The translations under genes and the position numbers were made by a program. The notes beneath the pieces are model-generated. The model saw nothing but the letters and a program-made list of their open reading frames with translations. It was not told where the DNA came from and ran no database searches. A stretch of DNA of 64,000 bases, from contig NZ_VTFG01000001.1 of the NCBI RefSeq assembly GCF_008692035.1, positions 558,001 through 622,000 of the forward strand, in the 5' to 3' direction. Below, in pieces: positions 1-8,996 of this stretch (positions are counted from its first letter, which is position 1; each line of letters starts with the position of its first letter). The DNA comes from Pseudomonas marginalis (GTDB lineage: Bacteria; Pseudomonadota; Gammaproteobacteria; Pseudomonadales; Pseudomonadaceae).

Positions 1-1022
1 TGGTCGTGGCCATTGCGGTGAGCCTGCCGTGGGCCCTGGCCGTGCACCTGCAGGAGCCGGACTACTGGAACTTCTTCTTTTGGCACGAGCACATCCAGCG
101 CTTTGCCGGCGACGATGCCCAGCATGCCGAACCGTTCTGGTATTACCTGCCGCTGCTGATTGCCTTCTGCCTGCCGTGGGTGGCGCTGTTGCCGTCCACC
201 CTGAAACAGGCGTGGCAGGAAAAACGCGCGGCGAAAACCGCCTTCCTGTTGTTGTGGCTGCTGATGCCCCTGGCGTTTTTCAGCCTGGCCAAGGGCAAGT
301 TGCCCTCCTACATCATGCCGTGCCTGCTGCCGCTGGCGTTGCTGATGGGCCACACCCTGGCCGACAAACTGGCCCAGGCCCGTGGGCGCGTGTTGCGCAT
401 CAACGGCTGGCTGAACCTGGTGATTGGCGTTGTGGCGTTACTGGCCCTGACCTGGTTCCAACTGAAAAAACCGGTGTACGAGCACGGCAGTGAAACCCTC
501 AGCCTGGTGCTGGTGTTTGTCTTCCTGTTCGGCTGGATCGTTGCCAACCTGTTGCAGGCCTCGCGCCCGCTGCGCTTGTGGGCAGCGCCGGTGGTCGGCA
601 GCTGGTTGCTGGTGGCGCTGGTCCCGGCCGCATTGCCCCATTCGGTGGTTTATAACAAGACCCCGGACCAGTTCATCATCGATCACCTCCAGGAGTTGAG
701 CCAGACCAGCGCGTTGCTGAGCAACGACCTCGGCGCGGCCTCCGCCCTGGCGTGGCGCGTCAAGCGCCCGGACGTGACCCTCTATAACACCGTCGGCGAA
801 GTGAAATATGGCTTGGCCTTCGACGATGCGGCCCATCACAAGGTCGACACCACGCAGGTCCAGCAATGGATGAGCGACGCGCGCAAACACGGCGCGGTCG
901 GTGTGGTCATGCGCGTCAAGGGCGACGACGAACTCGCCGAAGTGGACTTGCTGCCCAAGGACGGCAAGCGCTACGAGCAAGGCAATATCGTGATCCTGGT
1001 GTTCCCGCAGGTTGCGCCATGA
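1..1022 (+). CDS. arnT: 4-amino-4-deoxy-L-arabinose lipid A transferase, 3' part
   Basis: C-terminal 339 or so residues of an inner-membrane glycosyltransferase that moves aminoarabinose from undecaprenyl phosphate to lipid A, giving resistance to polymyxin and cationic peptides. The reading frame is open at the left edge, so the N-terminus, including the periplasmic catalytic acidic residues of the family, lies outside the window. What is visible is the family-typical segment [16 protein letters not shown] near the left edge, a run of transmembrane helices, and a soluble periplasmic C-terminal domain. Its stop overlaps the arnE start (ATGA), and arnE, arnF and ugd follow, which strongly supports the call. 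A second ArnT-like gene lies downstream at 3156. Confidence 0.93.
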   Translation, partial: VVAIAVSLPWALAVHLQEPDYWNFFFWHEHIQRFAGDDAQHAEPFWYYLPLLIAFCLPWVALLPSTLKQAWQEKRAAKTAFLLLWLLMPLAFFSLAKGKLPSYIMPCLLPLALLMGHTLADKLAQARGRVLRINGWLNLVIGVVALLALTWFQLKKPVYEHGSETLSLVLVFVFLFGWIVANLLQASRPLRLWAAPVVGSWLLVALVPAALPHSVVYNKTPDQFIIDHLQELSQTSALLSNDLGAASALAWRVKRPDVTLYNTVGEVKYGLAFDDAAHHKVDTTQVQQWMSDARKHGAVGVVMRVKGDDELAEVDLLPKDGKRYEQGNIVILVFPQVAP

Positions 1023-1366
1023 TCACACTGCTCCTGTTATTGGCGGCCTGCCTGCTCACATGCATGGGCCAGGTCTCGCAGAAATTCGCCGTGGAAGGCT
1101 GGCGCGACCAGCCCGACGGTTGGGCGCTGAAACTGCGCTCGCCATGGTTGTGGTCGGCCCTGCTGTGCCTGGGTTTTGGTTTGCTGGTGTGGTTGCTGGT
1201 GTTGCAGCGCCTGGAAGTCGGCATCGCCTACCCGATGCTCAGCCTCAATTTTGTCCTGGTCACCCTGGTGGCGCGCTGTGTGTTCAAGGAGCCCATCGAC
1301 ACACGGCATTGGCTGGGTGTGGTGCTGGTGATTGCCGGTGTGGTGCTGCTGGGGCGCCAGGTATGA
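1019..1366 (+). CDS. arnE: 4-amino-4-deoxy-L-arabinose-phosphoundecaprenol flippase subunit ArnE
   Basis: 115-residue EmrE-like protein of four predicted transmembrane helices, starting [18 protein letters not shown]. With ArnF it is thought to flip undecaprenyl-phosphate-aminoarabinose across the inner membrane so that ArnT can use it. The start codon at 1019 overlaps the arnT stop (ATGA), implying translational coupling; longer in-frame upstream starts would run back into arnT. The length and the SMR-like pattern (QKFAVEGW near residue 20, [14 protein letters not shown] in the third helix) fit the family. Confidence 0.92.
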   Translation: MITLLLLLAACLLTCMGQVSQKFAVEGWRDQPDGWALKLRSPWLWSALLCLGFGLLVWLLVLQRLEVGIAYPMLSLNFVLVTLVARCVFKEPIDTRHWLGVVLVIAGVVLLGRQV

Positions 1367-1776
1367 GCCGCGTGCGTGGGTTTGCCCTGGCCCTGGGCAG
1401 CGTTGGCCTGGTCAGCGCCGCCCAGTTGGGCATGCGCTGGAGCATGACGCGCCTGCCCTTGCCTACCGAATGGCTGACGGCGTTCCACAGCAATGCCATC
1501 GACTTCGCGGCGCTCGGCGTGGTGAGCCTGGCGATCCTGGCCTACGCGCTGTCGATGCTCTGCTGGCTCGGCGCCCTCAAGCACCTGCCCCTGGGCCGCG
1601 CCTATTCGCTGCTGAGCATCAGCTATGCGCTGGTGTACCTGCTGGCCGCCAGCCTGCCGGTGTTCAACGAACATTTTTCCCTCTCGAAAACCCTGGGGGT
1701 GGCGCTTGTCATCCTTGGTGTGCTGGTTATTAACTCTCGCCGTGCTAGCGCTGCAAGCGCCAGGAATGCCCCATGA
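1363..1776 (+). CDS. arnF: 4-amino-4-deoxy-L-arabinose-phosphoundecaprenol flippase subunit ArnF
   Basis: 137-residue, four-helix SMR-like membrane protein and partner of ArnE. The start [21 protein letters not shown] at 1363 is chosen because its ATG overlaps the arnE stop (ATGA); an earlier in-frame start would lie inside arnE. It has the typical helix with [18 protein letters not shown] and a C-terminal helix followed by a short basic tail. Its stop in turn overlaps the ugd start, so arnT-arnE-arnF-ugd forms one translationally coupled block. Confidence 0.92.
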   Translation: MSRVRGFALALGSVGLVSAAQLGMRWSMTRLPLPTEWLTAFHSNAIDFAALGVVSLAILAYALSMLCWLGALKHLPLGRAYSLLSISYALVYLLAASLPVFNEHFSLSKTLGVALVILGVLVINSRRASAASARNAP

Positions 1777-3152
1777 AAATCAGTGTATTTGGTAGTGGTT
1801 ACGTCGGTCTGGTACAGGCCACCGTATTAGCCGAAGTCGGTCACGATGTCATCTGCATGGACGTCGATCAGAACAAGGTCAAGCTCCTGCAGCAAGGCCA
1901 TGTGAGCATCTTCGAGCCGGGGCTGGCGGCCATGGTCAAGGAAAACCTGGAGAGCGGGCGACTGCACTTCACCTTTGACGAAAAGCTTGCCGTCGAACAC
2001 GGCGAAGTGCTGTTTATCGCGGTGGGTACGCCGTCGGATGAAGACGGCTCGGCCGACCTCAAGTACGTGCTGTCGGTGGGTGACGCAGTAGCCCGCCACC
2101 GTATCGAACCGGTGATCCTGGTGGAGAAATCCACCGTCCCGGTTGGCACCGGCGACACCCTGCGCGCCCATATCGAAAAAGCCCTGCACCTGGCCGGCCG
2201 GCACCTGGAGTTCGATATCGTCTCCAACCCGGAATTCCTCAAGGAGGGCTCGGCCGTTTCCGACTGCCGCCGCCCGGACCGCATCATCATCGGCTGCGAG
2301 CGCGAAGAAGTGCGCGACGTGATGCGCGACCTGTACGCGCCGTTCAACCGCAACCACGACCGCATCATCTTCATGGACCTGCGCAGCGCCGAACTGACCA
2401 AATACGCCGCCAACTGCATGCTGGCGACCAAGATCAGCTTTATCAACCAGATCGCCGAGCTGGCCGAACACCTGGGTGCCGACATCGAAGCCGTGCGCCT
2501 GGGCATCGGCGCCGACTCGCGCATCGGCTATCACTTTATCTACCCCGGCTGCGGCTACGGCGGCTCGTGCTTCCCCAAGGACATGCGTGCCTTGATCCAC
2601 AGCGCCAAGCAGGCCAACTGCTCCAGCGACCTGCTGGAAGCCGTGGAAGCCATCAATCAGCGCCAGAAGAGCAAGCTGTTCGAGCGTATCAATGCGTTCT
2701 TCCAGGGCAACCTGCGCGGCAAGACCTTTGCCCTGTGGGGCCTGGCGTTCAAGCCCAACACCGACGACATGCGCGACGCACCCAGCCGCGTGCTGATGGA
2801 AGCGTTGTGGGCCGCCGGCGCCACTGTACGGGCGTTCGACCCGGAAGCCATGCAGGAAACCCAGCGTATCTACGCTGACGAGGAGCGACTGATGCTGATG
2901 GGCACGCCGGAATCCACCTTGCTCGGCGCCGATGCGCTGATCGTCTGCACCGAATGGCAGCAGTTCAAGGCGCCCGACTTCGAGCTGATCCACCAGCGCC
3001 TGAAAACCCCGGTGATCTTCGACGGCCGCAACCTGTATGACGGTGAGCGCCTGGCGCGCAAGGGCTTCCAGTATTACCCGATCGGTCGTGGCGATTCCTG
3101 CCAGTTGCCGATCCCCCAGCAACAGTGGGTGCCGCAGGTCGTGGAAGCCTGA
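1773..3152 (+). CDS. ugd: UDP-glucose 6-dehydrogenase
   Basis: 459-residue NAD-dependent enzyme that oxidises UDP-glucose to UDP-glucuronate, the precursor for UDP-aminoarabinose made by ArnA/ArnB. The N-terminus has the Rossmann motif GSGYVG (residues 7-12). The central segment [10 protein letters not shown] contains the catalytic thiolate Cys at residue 266. The C-terminal UDP-binding domain includes [17 protein letters not shown]. The start overlaps the arnF stop (ATGA), so it is the last coupled gene of the arn operon. The length is normal for the family. Confidence 0.95.
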   Translation: MKISVFGSGYVGLVQATVLAEVGHDVICMDVDQNKVKLLQQGHVSIFEPGLAAMVKENLESGRLHFTFDEKLAVEHGEVLFIAVGTPSDEDGSADLKYVLSVGDAVARHRIEPVILVEKSTVPVGTGDTLRAHIEKALHLAGRHLEFDIVSNPEFLKEGSAVSDCRRPDRIIIGCEREEVRDVMRDLYAPFNRNHDRIIFMDLRSAELTKYAANCMLATKISFINQIAELAEHLGADIEAVRLGIGADSRIGYHFIYPGCGYGGSCFPKDMRALIHSAKQANCSSDLLEAVEAINQRQKSKLFERINAFFQGNLRGKTFALWGLAFKPNTDDMRDAPSRVLMEALWAAGATVRAFDPEAMQETQRIYADEERLMLMGTPESTLLGADALIVCTEWQQFKAPDFELIHQRLKTPVIFDGRNLYDGERLARKGFQYYPIGRGDSCQLPIPQQQWVPQVVEA

Positions 3153-3155
3153 TTC

Positions 3156-4778
3156 GTGAACAAAGCTCAACCGCCCCTGCTCAGCCCGACGATCCGCCGC
3201 CAATCCCTCGTCTTGGGATTGCTGGCGCTGCTGTTGTTCATCGCCGGCAGCTGGCACCAGGCGATTATCGGTTTCGACTCACGCTTCGTGGTGTTTGCCC
3301 AGGAGATGCTGCGCCATGGGCCGGGTTTTTTCCCCACCACCTACGGGCAGCCGTATGCCGATTACCTGGCCACCTCGACGCTGATGACCTGGCTGTTGTC
3401 CCTGCCCCTGGGCGAGGTCACCAGCCTCACGGCCTGGCTGCCCACGTCGATTGCCTCGGCAGTGATCGTCATCCTGGTGTATCGCCTGACGGCGCCCTAC
3501 TCCCAGCGTTGGGGGCTGCTGAGCATCGCGCTGTTGTTGCTGAGCAGTACCTTCATCAGTGAAACCCGTGCGGTGTCCCTTGACCAGATGCTCGCCGCCA
3601 TCGCCCTGGCGGTGTTCTACCTCGGTTATGCCCATGACCATTTCGGTGCGGGCAGACGCCTGTACTGGCTGTACCTGCTGCTGATCCTCGGCTTTGCGAT
3701 TCGCGGGCCGATCGGGCTGGTCATTCCCACGGGCGTGCTGTGCAGCTACTACCTGATCAACCGGCAATGGCGCCAACTGTTCAGCTTTGGCCTGCTGGCC
3801 CTGGCGCTGCTGGCGGCCTGTGTCGGCCTGCTGTTGCTGATGGCCAAGCTCAGTGGCGGCGAAAGCTTCATGCAGGATGTGATCCGCATGCAGTTCCTGG
3901 GGCGAATGGACGGCAGTGAAGGCTCCAGCGGCGCGTTGTATTACTTCACCAGCTCGCTGGGCAACTACGCCCTCGCCTATCCCGTGGCGCTGCTGGTGCT
4001 GCTGGCGGTTGCGGTCGGTGGGCGCCGCGTGCCGACACCGGCGTTGCAACTGGTGCTGTACTGCGCCGCGGCAGGCTTGCTGGTGATGCTGGGCCTGTCG
4101 ATTCCCCAGGCAAAGAAGGCCCGCTATGTGCTGCCGATGTTGCCGATGGCGGCGATCATTGCGGCGTACCCGTTCCAGGCCGCTGAGGGGCGGTTGTTTG
4201 CAGGGTTGCGTGGGCTGATGTTGGGTCTATGGACGCTGCTGCCAGGCCTGCTGATCGTCGGGCTGGTATTCGCGCGGCCACGCTATCCGCAAGAGTTGAG
4301 CCAGCTGGGACCGGTGTTCGCCGTTCTCGGCGTGCTGCAAGCCTTGGCATTGCTGGCGTTGTTCAGGGCTCGCCTGCGGCCGCTGGGTCCGGCGCTTGCC
4401 GCCGTGCTTGCGGTGTGGGCAACCTATATTGCCGTGGTCGAACCGCTCGAACGCAGCGTCTACGACACCCGCACCTTTACCCTGCAAGTGCATGAGCAGG
4501 TCAAGCAACAGCGCGCCCCCGTGGTATTGCACGGCCTGGGCAAAGACGCCAAGGCGATCAAATACATGGTCAACCTCGACTGCGACCAGGTGCCGTTGTT
4601 TACCCAACAAGCCTCTGACCTGGCACCGCTGCAAGGGCCGGCGTGGCTGGTGATGAGCCAGGCGGATTTCGAAGGGCTCGAAGACCCGCGCTTTGCCTCT
4701 ATCACGCCTACGTTGAGCGGTGAGTTCGACCGAAACCCCTATGTGCTGCTGCACCTGGCTAAACCTGCCCAACCTTGA
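3156..4778 (+). CDS. ArnT-like (GT39/GT83-type) membrane glycosyltransferase
   Basis: 540-residue polytopic membrane protein with an N-terminal helix, a GFDSRFVVFAQEMLRHGPGF segment and roughly ten more hydrophobic helices, then a soluble C-terminal part. It resembles the ArnT / dolichyl-phosphate-mannose-protein mannosyltransferase family in layout, including the acidic residue after the first helix (GFDSRF) that in the family is catalytic or substrate binding. The start is a GTG 3 bases after the ugd stop, so it is almost certainly co-transcribed with the arn genes. A second transferase behind an already complete arnT suggests another lipid-linked sugar acceptor or donor; the substrate is unknown. 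Confidence 0.75.
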   Translation: MNKAQPPLLSPTIRRQSLVLGLLALLLFIAGSWHQAIIGFDSRFVVFAQEMLRHGPGFFPTTYGQPYADYLATSTLMTWLLSLPLGEVTSLTAWLPTSIASAVIVILVYRLTAPYSQRWGLLSIALLLLSSTFISETRAVSLDQMLAAIALAVFYLGYAHDHFGAGRRLYWLYLLLILGFAIRGPIGLVIPTGVLCSYYLINRQWRQLFSFGLLALALLAACVGLLLLMAKLSGGESFMQDVIRMQFLGRMDGSEGSSGALYYFTSSLGNYALAYPVALLVLLAVAVGGRRVPTPALQLVLYCAAAGLLVMLGLSIPQAKKARYVLPMLPMAAIIAAYPFQAAEGRLFAGLRGLMLGLWTLLPGLLIVGLVFARPRYPQELSQLGPVFAVLGVLQALALLALFRARLRPLGPALAAVLAVWATYIAVVEPLERSVYDTRTFTLQVHEQVKQQRAPVVLHGLGKDAKAIKYMVNLDCDQVPLFTQQASDLAPLQGPAWLVMSQADFEGLEDPRFASITPTLSGEFDRNPYVLLHLAKPAQP

Positions 4779-5017
4779 GTTGCGTCTGAACCCCAACTGT
4801 AAACTCGATGGCCACATGCGGTAGCTATCTAGCGCTCCGCCACGCCTTGATAACCTCATTATTTTTGTATTTAACCCTCATTAATATGCATTGGCGCTGC
4901 CCTGCCGGGCGCGGCACACTGCGCGGGTTCCTCCCCCAAATGCAGGAACTTTCAAAGGGCTTTTCCGGGCAACCAGACAAGCCTTTTTTTTGCCCGCCGT
5001 TTATGGATTTCCTTTCA

Positions 5018-5728
5018 ATGCGCTCTCGCTGGTTTCCCGCTGCTATCAACACCCGCCCCACCGAATGGAGCCGTGCCGCGATTGGCATGGCCTTGGGTAC
5101 ATTCTTCAGTGTGTGGCTCTGTGCCCAGGTTTTTGGCATGGAGGTGGCCCTGCACCTGCTCGGCCCACTGGGGGCATCGGCGGTGTTGTTGTTTGCGGTC
5201 TCGTCGGGTGCGCTGGCACAACCCTGGTCGATCATCGGCAGCTACCTGTGCGCCGGTGTCGTGGCATTGCTGGTGGCCCGCGTCCTTGGGCGCACCCTAG
5301 GCGGTGCCTGCCTGGCGGCCGGCATGGCCGTGGTGCTGATGTGCTGGCTGCGGTGCCTGCACCCGCCCGCCGGTGGCCTGGCCATGAGCCTGGTCCTGGC
5401 CGACCCTGCCTCCGCCGCCCTGGGCTGGCACGAATTGGGGGCCGTATTACTCGGCGCCGGTGCCTTGCTGGCCTGCGCATTGGCCTACAATAATGCGACG
5501 CGAACGCGCTACCCCAAGGGTGCTGTCGAGACGTCGACGACTGTCCTGCCTGACCCCAGGGCCGCCCGAGACCCCGCTATCACGGCCGCCGACTTGAAGC
5601 TGGCGCTGGCAGACATGGAGCAATTCTACGACGTGGCCCCGACGGAGCTGGAGCAATTGATCCATGCTGCAGAAACCCACGCTCGGCGCCGCAGCATCGG
5701 TGAAGTACTGGCAACCCGCGTGACCTGA
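5018..5728 (+). CDS. HPP-family integral membrane protein
   Basis: About 236 residues from MRSRWFPAAINTRPTEWSRAA. It has four or more hydrophobic helices and the family signature LHPPAGG in the middle of the membrane domain. A cytoplasmic C-terminal tail of about 80 residues ends ARRRSIGEVLATRVT. HPP proteins are bacterial and plant inner-membrane proteins, some linked to nitrite transport in chloroplasts; the bacterial substrate is not established. An in-frame ATG lies 15 bases upstream (5003), and the frame stays open back to 4808, but the sequence before 5003 does not look membrane-like or conserved. Neither ATG has a strong Shine-Dalgarno, so the start is uncertain. The 239 bases before it hold no other gene. 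Confidence 0.75.
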   Translation: MRSRWFPAAINTRPTEWSRAAIGMALGTFFSVWLCAQVFGMEVALHLLGPLGASAVLLFAVSSGALAQPWSIIGSYLCAGVVALLVARVLGRTLGGACLAAGMAVVLMCWLRCLHPPAGGLAMSLVLADPASAALGWHELGAVLLGAGALLACALAYNNATRTRYPKGAVETSTTVLPDPRAARDPAITAADLKLALADMEQFYDVAPTELEQLIHAAETHARRRSIGEVLATRVT

Positions 5729-5745
5729 ACCCACGCCCGCCACCC

Positions 5746-5757
5746 TGCATAAATGCA
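5746..5757. promoter_or_regulatory. Short palindrome TGCATAAATGCA
   Basis: Perfect inverted repeat TGCAT-AA-ATGCA in the leader of the 3-hydroxyisobutyryl-CoA hydrolase gene, 42 bases upstream of a second palindrome. It may be part of an operator region, but no regulator family can be named from the sequence. Confidence 0.25.
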
Positions 5758-5787
5758 AAAACGACCTGCATGATTCCGGGTTGTACT

Positions 5788-5801
5788 GTGCAAATTTGCA
5801 C
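5788..5801. promoter_or_regulatory. 14-bp perfect palindrome GTGCAAATTTGCAC, candidate operator
   Basis: Perfect 14-bp dyad about 70 bases before the start codon of the hydrolase at 5870. The position and symmetry suit a dimeric repressor or activator of the valine-type acyl-CoA block. The cognate regulator is not in the window, and the same motif was not seen upstream of the minus-strand isoleucine-type block. Confidence 0.4.
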
Positions 5802-5869
5802 TGATACTCTCACAAGAGTGTTTACTCACGAACATCTTGATAAAGAACAATAAAAGCAGGGAGTTACAG

Positions 5870-6973
5870 ATGACTGCTCAGGTTTCAAGCGAAGCAAGCA
5901 GCGCCGAGAGGCGTCAGGACGACGTACTGGCCGAAGTACGCAACCATATCGGTCACCTCACCCTCAATCGCCCCGCCGGCTTGAATGCCATCACCCTGGA
6001 CATGGTCCGCCGCCTCGCGCAACAGCTGCAGGCCTGGTCAGACGACCCGCAGGTGCATGCCGTAGTCCTGCGCGGTGCGGGCGACAAGGCATTTTGTGCC
6101 GGCGGCGATATCCGCTCCCTGTACGATAGTTTCAAACGCGGCGACACCCTGCACGAAGACTTCTTCGTCGAGGAATACGCGCTGGACCTGGCCATCCACC
6201 ATTACCGCAAGCCCGTACTGGCCCTGATGGACGGGTTTGTCCTGGGCGGCGGCATGGGCCTGGTGCAGGGGGCGGATTTGCGCGTCGTCACCGAACGCAG
6301 CCGCCTGGCGATGCCGGAGGTGGCGATCGGTTACTTCCCGGACGTCGGTGGCAGCTACTTCCTGCCGCGTATTCCCGGTGAGCTGGGCATTTACCTCGGC
6401 GTGACGGGCGTGCAGGTTCGCGCGGCAGACGCCCTGTATTGCGGGTTGGCCAACTGGTACCTGGACAGCGCCAAGCTGGCCAGCCTCGACCAGAAACTCG
6501 ACAGCCTGCAATGGCACGAGTCGCCCCTCAAAGACCTGCAAGGCGTGCTGGCCAAGCTGGCGGTGCAGCGCCTGCCCGACCCGCCGCTGGCCGCATTGCG
6601 CCCGGCTATCGACCACTTCTTCGGCCTGCCGGACATTCCGAGCATTGTCGAGCAGCTCCAGGAAGTCACTGTCGCCGACAGCCATGAGTGGGCACTGAAC
6701 ACCGTCCACCTGATGCAGACCCGCTCGCCCCTGGCCATGGCCGTGACCCTGGAAATGCTGCGACGCGGCCGGCGCCTGCCGTTGGAACAGTGCTTTGCCC
6801 TGGAGCTGCACCTTGACCGCCAATGGTTCGAACGCGGCGACCTGATCGAAGGGGTCCGCGCGCTGATCATCGACAAGGACAAGAACCCTCGCTGGAACCC
6901 GCCGACGCTCCATGGACTGGACAAAAGCCACGTCGACAGCTTCTTTCATCACTTCGAGCAGGTTGCGAAATAA
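5870..6973 (+). CDS. 3-hydroxyisobutyryl-CoA hydrolase / enoyl-CoA hydratase family
   Basis: 367-residue crotonase-fold protein, longer than simple enoyl-CoA hydratases and of the length expected for 3-hydroxyisobutyryl-CoA hydrolases of valine catabolism. Oxyanion-hole segments FCAGGDIRSLYDS and GFVLGGGMGLVQGAD are present. The catalytic acidic pair region reads MPEVAIGYFPDVGGSYFLPR, with the second acidic residue typical of the hydrolase subfamily. Start ATG 5870 is preceded by AGGGAG at suitable spacing; a further upstream in-frame start lacks this. It sits 3 bases before an acyl-CoA dehydrogenase gene, so the two are co-transcribed and together act on isobutyryl-CoA and its products. Confidence 0.88.
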   Translation: MTAQVSSEASSAERRQDDVLAEVRNHIGHLTLNRPAGLNAITLDMVRRLAQQLQAWSDDPQVHAVVLRGAGDKAFCAGGDIRSLYDSFKRGDTLHEDFFVEEYALDLAIHHYRKPVLALMDGFVLGGGMGLVQGADLRVVTERSRLAMPEVAIGYFPDVGGSYFLPRIPGELGIYLGVTGVQVRAADALYCGLANWYLDSAKLASLDQKLDSLQWHESPLKDLQGVLAKLAVQRLPDPPLAALRPAIDHFFGLPDIPSIVEQLQEVTVADSHEWALNTVHLMQTRSPLAMAVTLEMLRRGRRLPLEQCFALELHLDRQWFERGDLIEGVRALIIDKDKNPRWNPPTLHGLDKSHVDSFFHHFEQVAK

Positions 6974-6976
6974 GCC

Positions 6977-8128
6977 ATGCAAGACATTGAATATACTGAA
7001 GAACAGGTAATGATCCGTGACATGGCGCGCGACTTCGCCCGTGGTGAAATCGCCCCCCATGCCCAAGCCTGGGAAAAAGCCGGCTGGATCGACGACGCCC
7101 TGGTGGCGAAGATGGGCGAACTGGGCCTGTTGGGCATGGTAGTGCCGGAAGAATGGGGCGGTACCTATGTCGACTACGTGGCGTATGCCCTGGCCGTGGA
7201 AGAGATCTCGGCCGGCGATGGCGCCACCGGCGCACTGATGAGTATCCATAATTCAGTGGGTTGCGGGCCAATCCTCAACTACGGCACCGATGCCCAGAAA
7301 CACACCTGGCTGGCCGACCTCGCCAGTGGCCAGGCGATTGGCTGCTTCTGCCTGACCGAACCCCAGGCCGGCTCCGAGGCCCACAACCTGCGCACCCGCG
7401 CCGAACTGCGCGACGGCCAGTGGGTGATCAATGGCGCCAAGCAGTTCGTCAGCAACGGCAAGCGCGCCAAGCTGGCGATTGTATTTGCCGTGACCGACCC
7501 GGACCTGGGCAAGAAAGGCATTTCCGCGTTCCTGGTCCCCACCGACACCCCGGGGTTTGTGGTCGACCGCACCGAGCACAAGATGGGTATTCGCGCCTCG
7601 GACACCTGCGCCGTCACCCTCAACCACTGCAGCGTGCCCGAGGCCAACCTGCTCGGCGAGCGTGGCAAAGGCCTGGCCATCGCCCTGTCCAACCTCGAAG
7701 GCGGTCGCATCGGCATTGCCGCCCAAGCCCTGGGCATCGCCCGTGCGGCCTTTGAGGCGGCGCTGGCCTATGCCCGCGACCGGGTGCAATTCGACAAGGC
7801 GATCATCGAACACCAAAGCGTGGCCAACCTGCTGGCGGACATGCAAACCCGCCTGAACGCTGCCCGTTTACTGATCCTGCATGCGGCGCGCCTACGCAGC
7901 GCCGGCAAGCCCTGCCTCTCGGAAGCGTCCCAGGCCAAGCTGTTTGCCTCGGAAATGGCCGAGCAGGTCTGCTCCAGCGCGATGCAGATTCATGGCGGCT
8001 ATGGATATCTGGAGGATTACCCGGTGGAGCGTTACTACCGGGACGCGCGGATCACGCAGATTTACGAAGGGACCAGCGAGATACAGCGGATGGTGATTGC
8101 CCGGGAACTCAAAAACTACCAGCTGTAA
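6977..8128 (+). CDS. Acyl-CoA dehydrogenase, probably isobutyryl-CoA dehydrogenase
   Basis: 383-residue FAD enzyme that introduces the alpha-beta double bond in short or branched acyl-CoA. It has the usual three-part fold: N-terminal helical domain, middle beta domain with [20 protein letters not shown] (flavin and substrate contacts), and a C-terminal helical domain ending [21 protein letters not shown]. The catalytic base is expected at Glu364 in YEGTSEIQ. Pairing with the hydroxyisobutyryl-CoA hydrolase 3 bases upstream suggests isobutyryl-CoA as substrate. This is inferred from context, as substrate range cannot be read directly. Confidence 0.87.
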   Translation: MQDIEYTEEQVMIRDMARDFARGEIAPHAQAWEKAGWIDDALVAKMGELGLLGMVVPEEWGGTYVDYVAYALAVEEISAGDGATGALMSIHNSVGCGPILNYGTDAQKHTWLADLASGQAIGCFCLTEPQAGSEAHNLRTRAELRDGQWVINGAKQFVSNGKRAKLAIVFAVTDPDLGKKGISAFLVPTDTPGFVVDRTEHKMGIRASDTCAVTLNHCSVPEANLLGERGKGLAIALSNLEGGRIGIAAQALGIARAAFEAALAYARDRVQFDKAIIEHQSVANLLADMQTRLNAARLLILHAARLRSAGKPCLSEASQAKLFASEMAEQVCSSAMQIHGGYGYLEDYPVERYYRDARITQIYEGTSEIQRMVIARELKNYQL

Positions 8129-8130
8129 GA

Positions 8131-8207
8131 ACTGCAAGTCTTAAGCTGCAAGCTTCAAGTAAAAGCGCATTGGCGATTACTTGAAGCTTGCAGCTATACA
8201 GCTTGCA
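8131..8207. repeat. Long imperfect hairpin between convergent operons
   Basis: Inverted repeat whose inner arms, 8145-8162 (GCTGCAAGCTTCAAGTAA) and 8177-8194, are perfectly complementary over 18 bases around a 14-base loop. The stem extends outward imperfectly through TGCAAG on the left and CTTGCA on the right. It lies just after the acyl-CoA dehydrogenase stop and before the stop of the convergent enoyl-CoA hydratase. It probably acts as a bidirectional transcription terminator or mRNA-end stabiliser. Similar AAGCTGCAAGCTTCAAG repeats are scattered in Pseudomonas intergenic regions. Confidence 0.7.
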
Positions 8208-8211
8208 ACGG

Positions 8212-8985
8212 CTACTTATCCTTGAACTCCGGCGCGCGCTTGGCCACAAACGCCGCCATGCCTTCCTTCTGGTCCTGCGTGGCGAACGCGGCATGGAACA
8301 CCCGGCGCTCAAAGCGCACGCCTTCCGACAGGCTCACTTCAAACGCACGGTTCACGCTTTCCTTGACCATCATGCTGATCGGCACCGATTTGCCGGCAAT
8401 CAGCGTGGCGACTTTCAGCGCTTCGTCGAGCAGTTCATCGGCGGGAACGATGCGCGCAACGATCCCGCAGCGCTCGGCTTCCACCGCATCGATAAACCGT
8501 CCGGTCAGGCACATTTCCATGGCCTTGGCCTTGCCCACCGCGCGGGTCAGGCGCTGGGTGCCGCCCATGCCCGGCAGCACGCCGAGGTTGATTTCCGGCT
8601 GGCCGAACTTGGCGCCGTCACCGGCCAGGATAAAATCGCACATCAGCGCCAGTTCGCAGCCGCCGCCGAGGGCGAAGCCGTTGACCGCGGCGATGATCGG
8701 CTTGCGCCGGTTGGCGACGCGATCGCTGTCGCTGAACAGGTCGTCGAGGTAGATCTGCGGGTAGGTCAGCTCGGCCATTTCCTTGATGTCGGCGCCGGCG
8801 GCGAAGGCTTTTTTCGAGCCGGTCAGCACGATGCAGCCGATTTCCGGGTTGGCTTCCAGGCCATCCAGGGCCTGGTTCAACTCACTGACCAACTGCGCAT
8901 TCAGAGCATTCAGGGCTTGCGGGCGGTTGAGGGTAATCAGCCCGACGCGGCCTTGGACTTCGAGCAAAATCGTTTCGTAACTCAT
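8212..8985 (-). CDS. Enoyl-CoA hydratase
   Basis: 257-residue crotonase-family hydratase ([28 protein letters not shown]). Oxyanion-hole segments [14 protein letters not shown] and [16 protein letters not shown] are present, and both catalytic glutamates of classical hydratases are retained (Glu in GGGCELAL and Glu in [16 protein letters not shown]). The length is standard. It is the last gene of a minus-strand block with acyl-CoA dehydrogenase, thiolase and SDR, fitting hydration of tiglyl-CoA in isoleucine breakdown. It starts 11 bases after the dehydrogenase stop. Confidence 0.9.
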   Translation of the reverse strand: MSYETILLEVQGRVGLITLNRPQALNALNAQLVSELNQALDGLEANPEIGCIVLTGSKKAFAAGADIKEMAELTYPQIYLDDLFSDSDRVANRRKPIIAAVNGFALGGGCELALMCDFILAGDGAKFGQPEINLGVLPGMGGTQRLTRAVGKAKAMEMCLTGRFIDAVEAERCGIVARIVPADELLDEALKVATLIAGKSVPISMMVKESVNRAFEVSLSEGVRFERRVFHAAFATQDQKEGMAAFVAKRAPEFKDK

Positions 8986-8996
8986 GTATCGGCTCC

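Noticed and set aside
1827..3257. A 476-codon minus-strand frame opposite ugd
   Set aside because: Shadow of a conserved dehydrogenase; composition rich in His, Gln and Arg and no domain.
4967..4997. CGGGCA ... TGCCCG inverted repeat with internal T-run before the HPP gene as a terminator
   Set aside because: The T-run lies inside the loop rather than after the stem, so it does not have terminator geometry.
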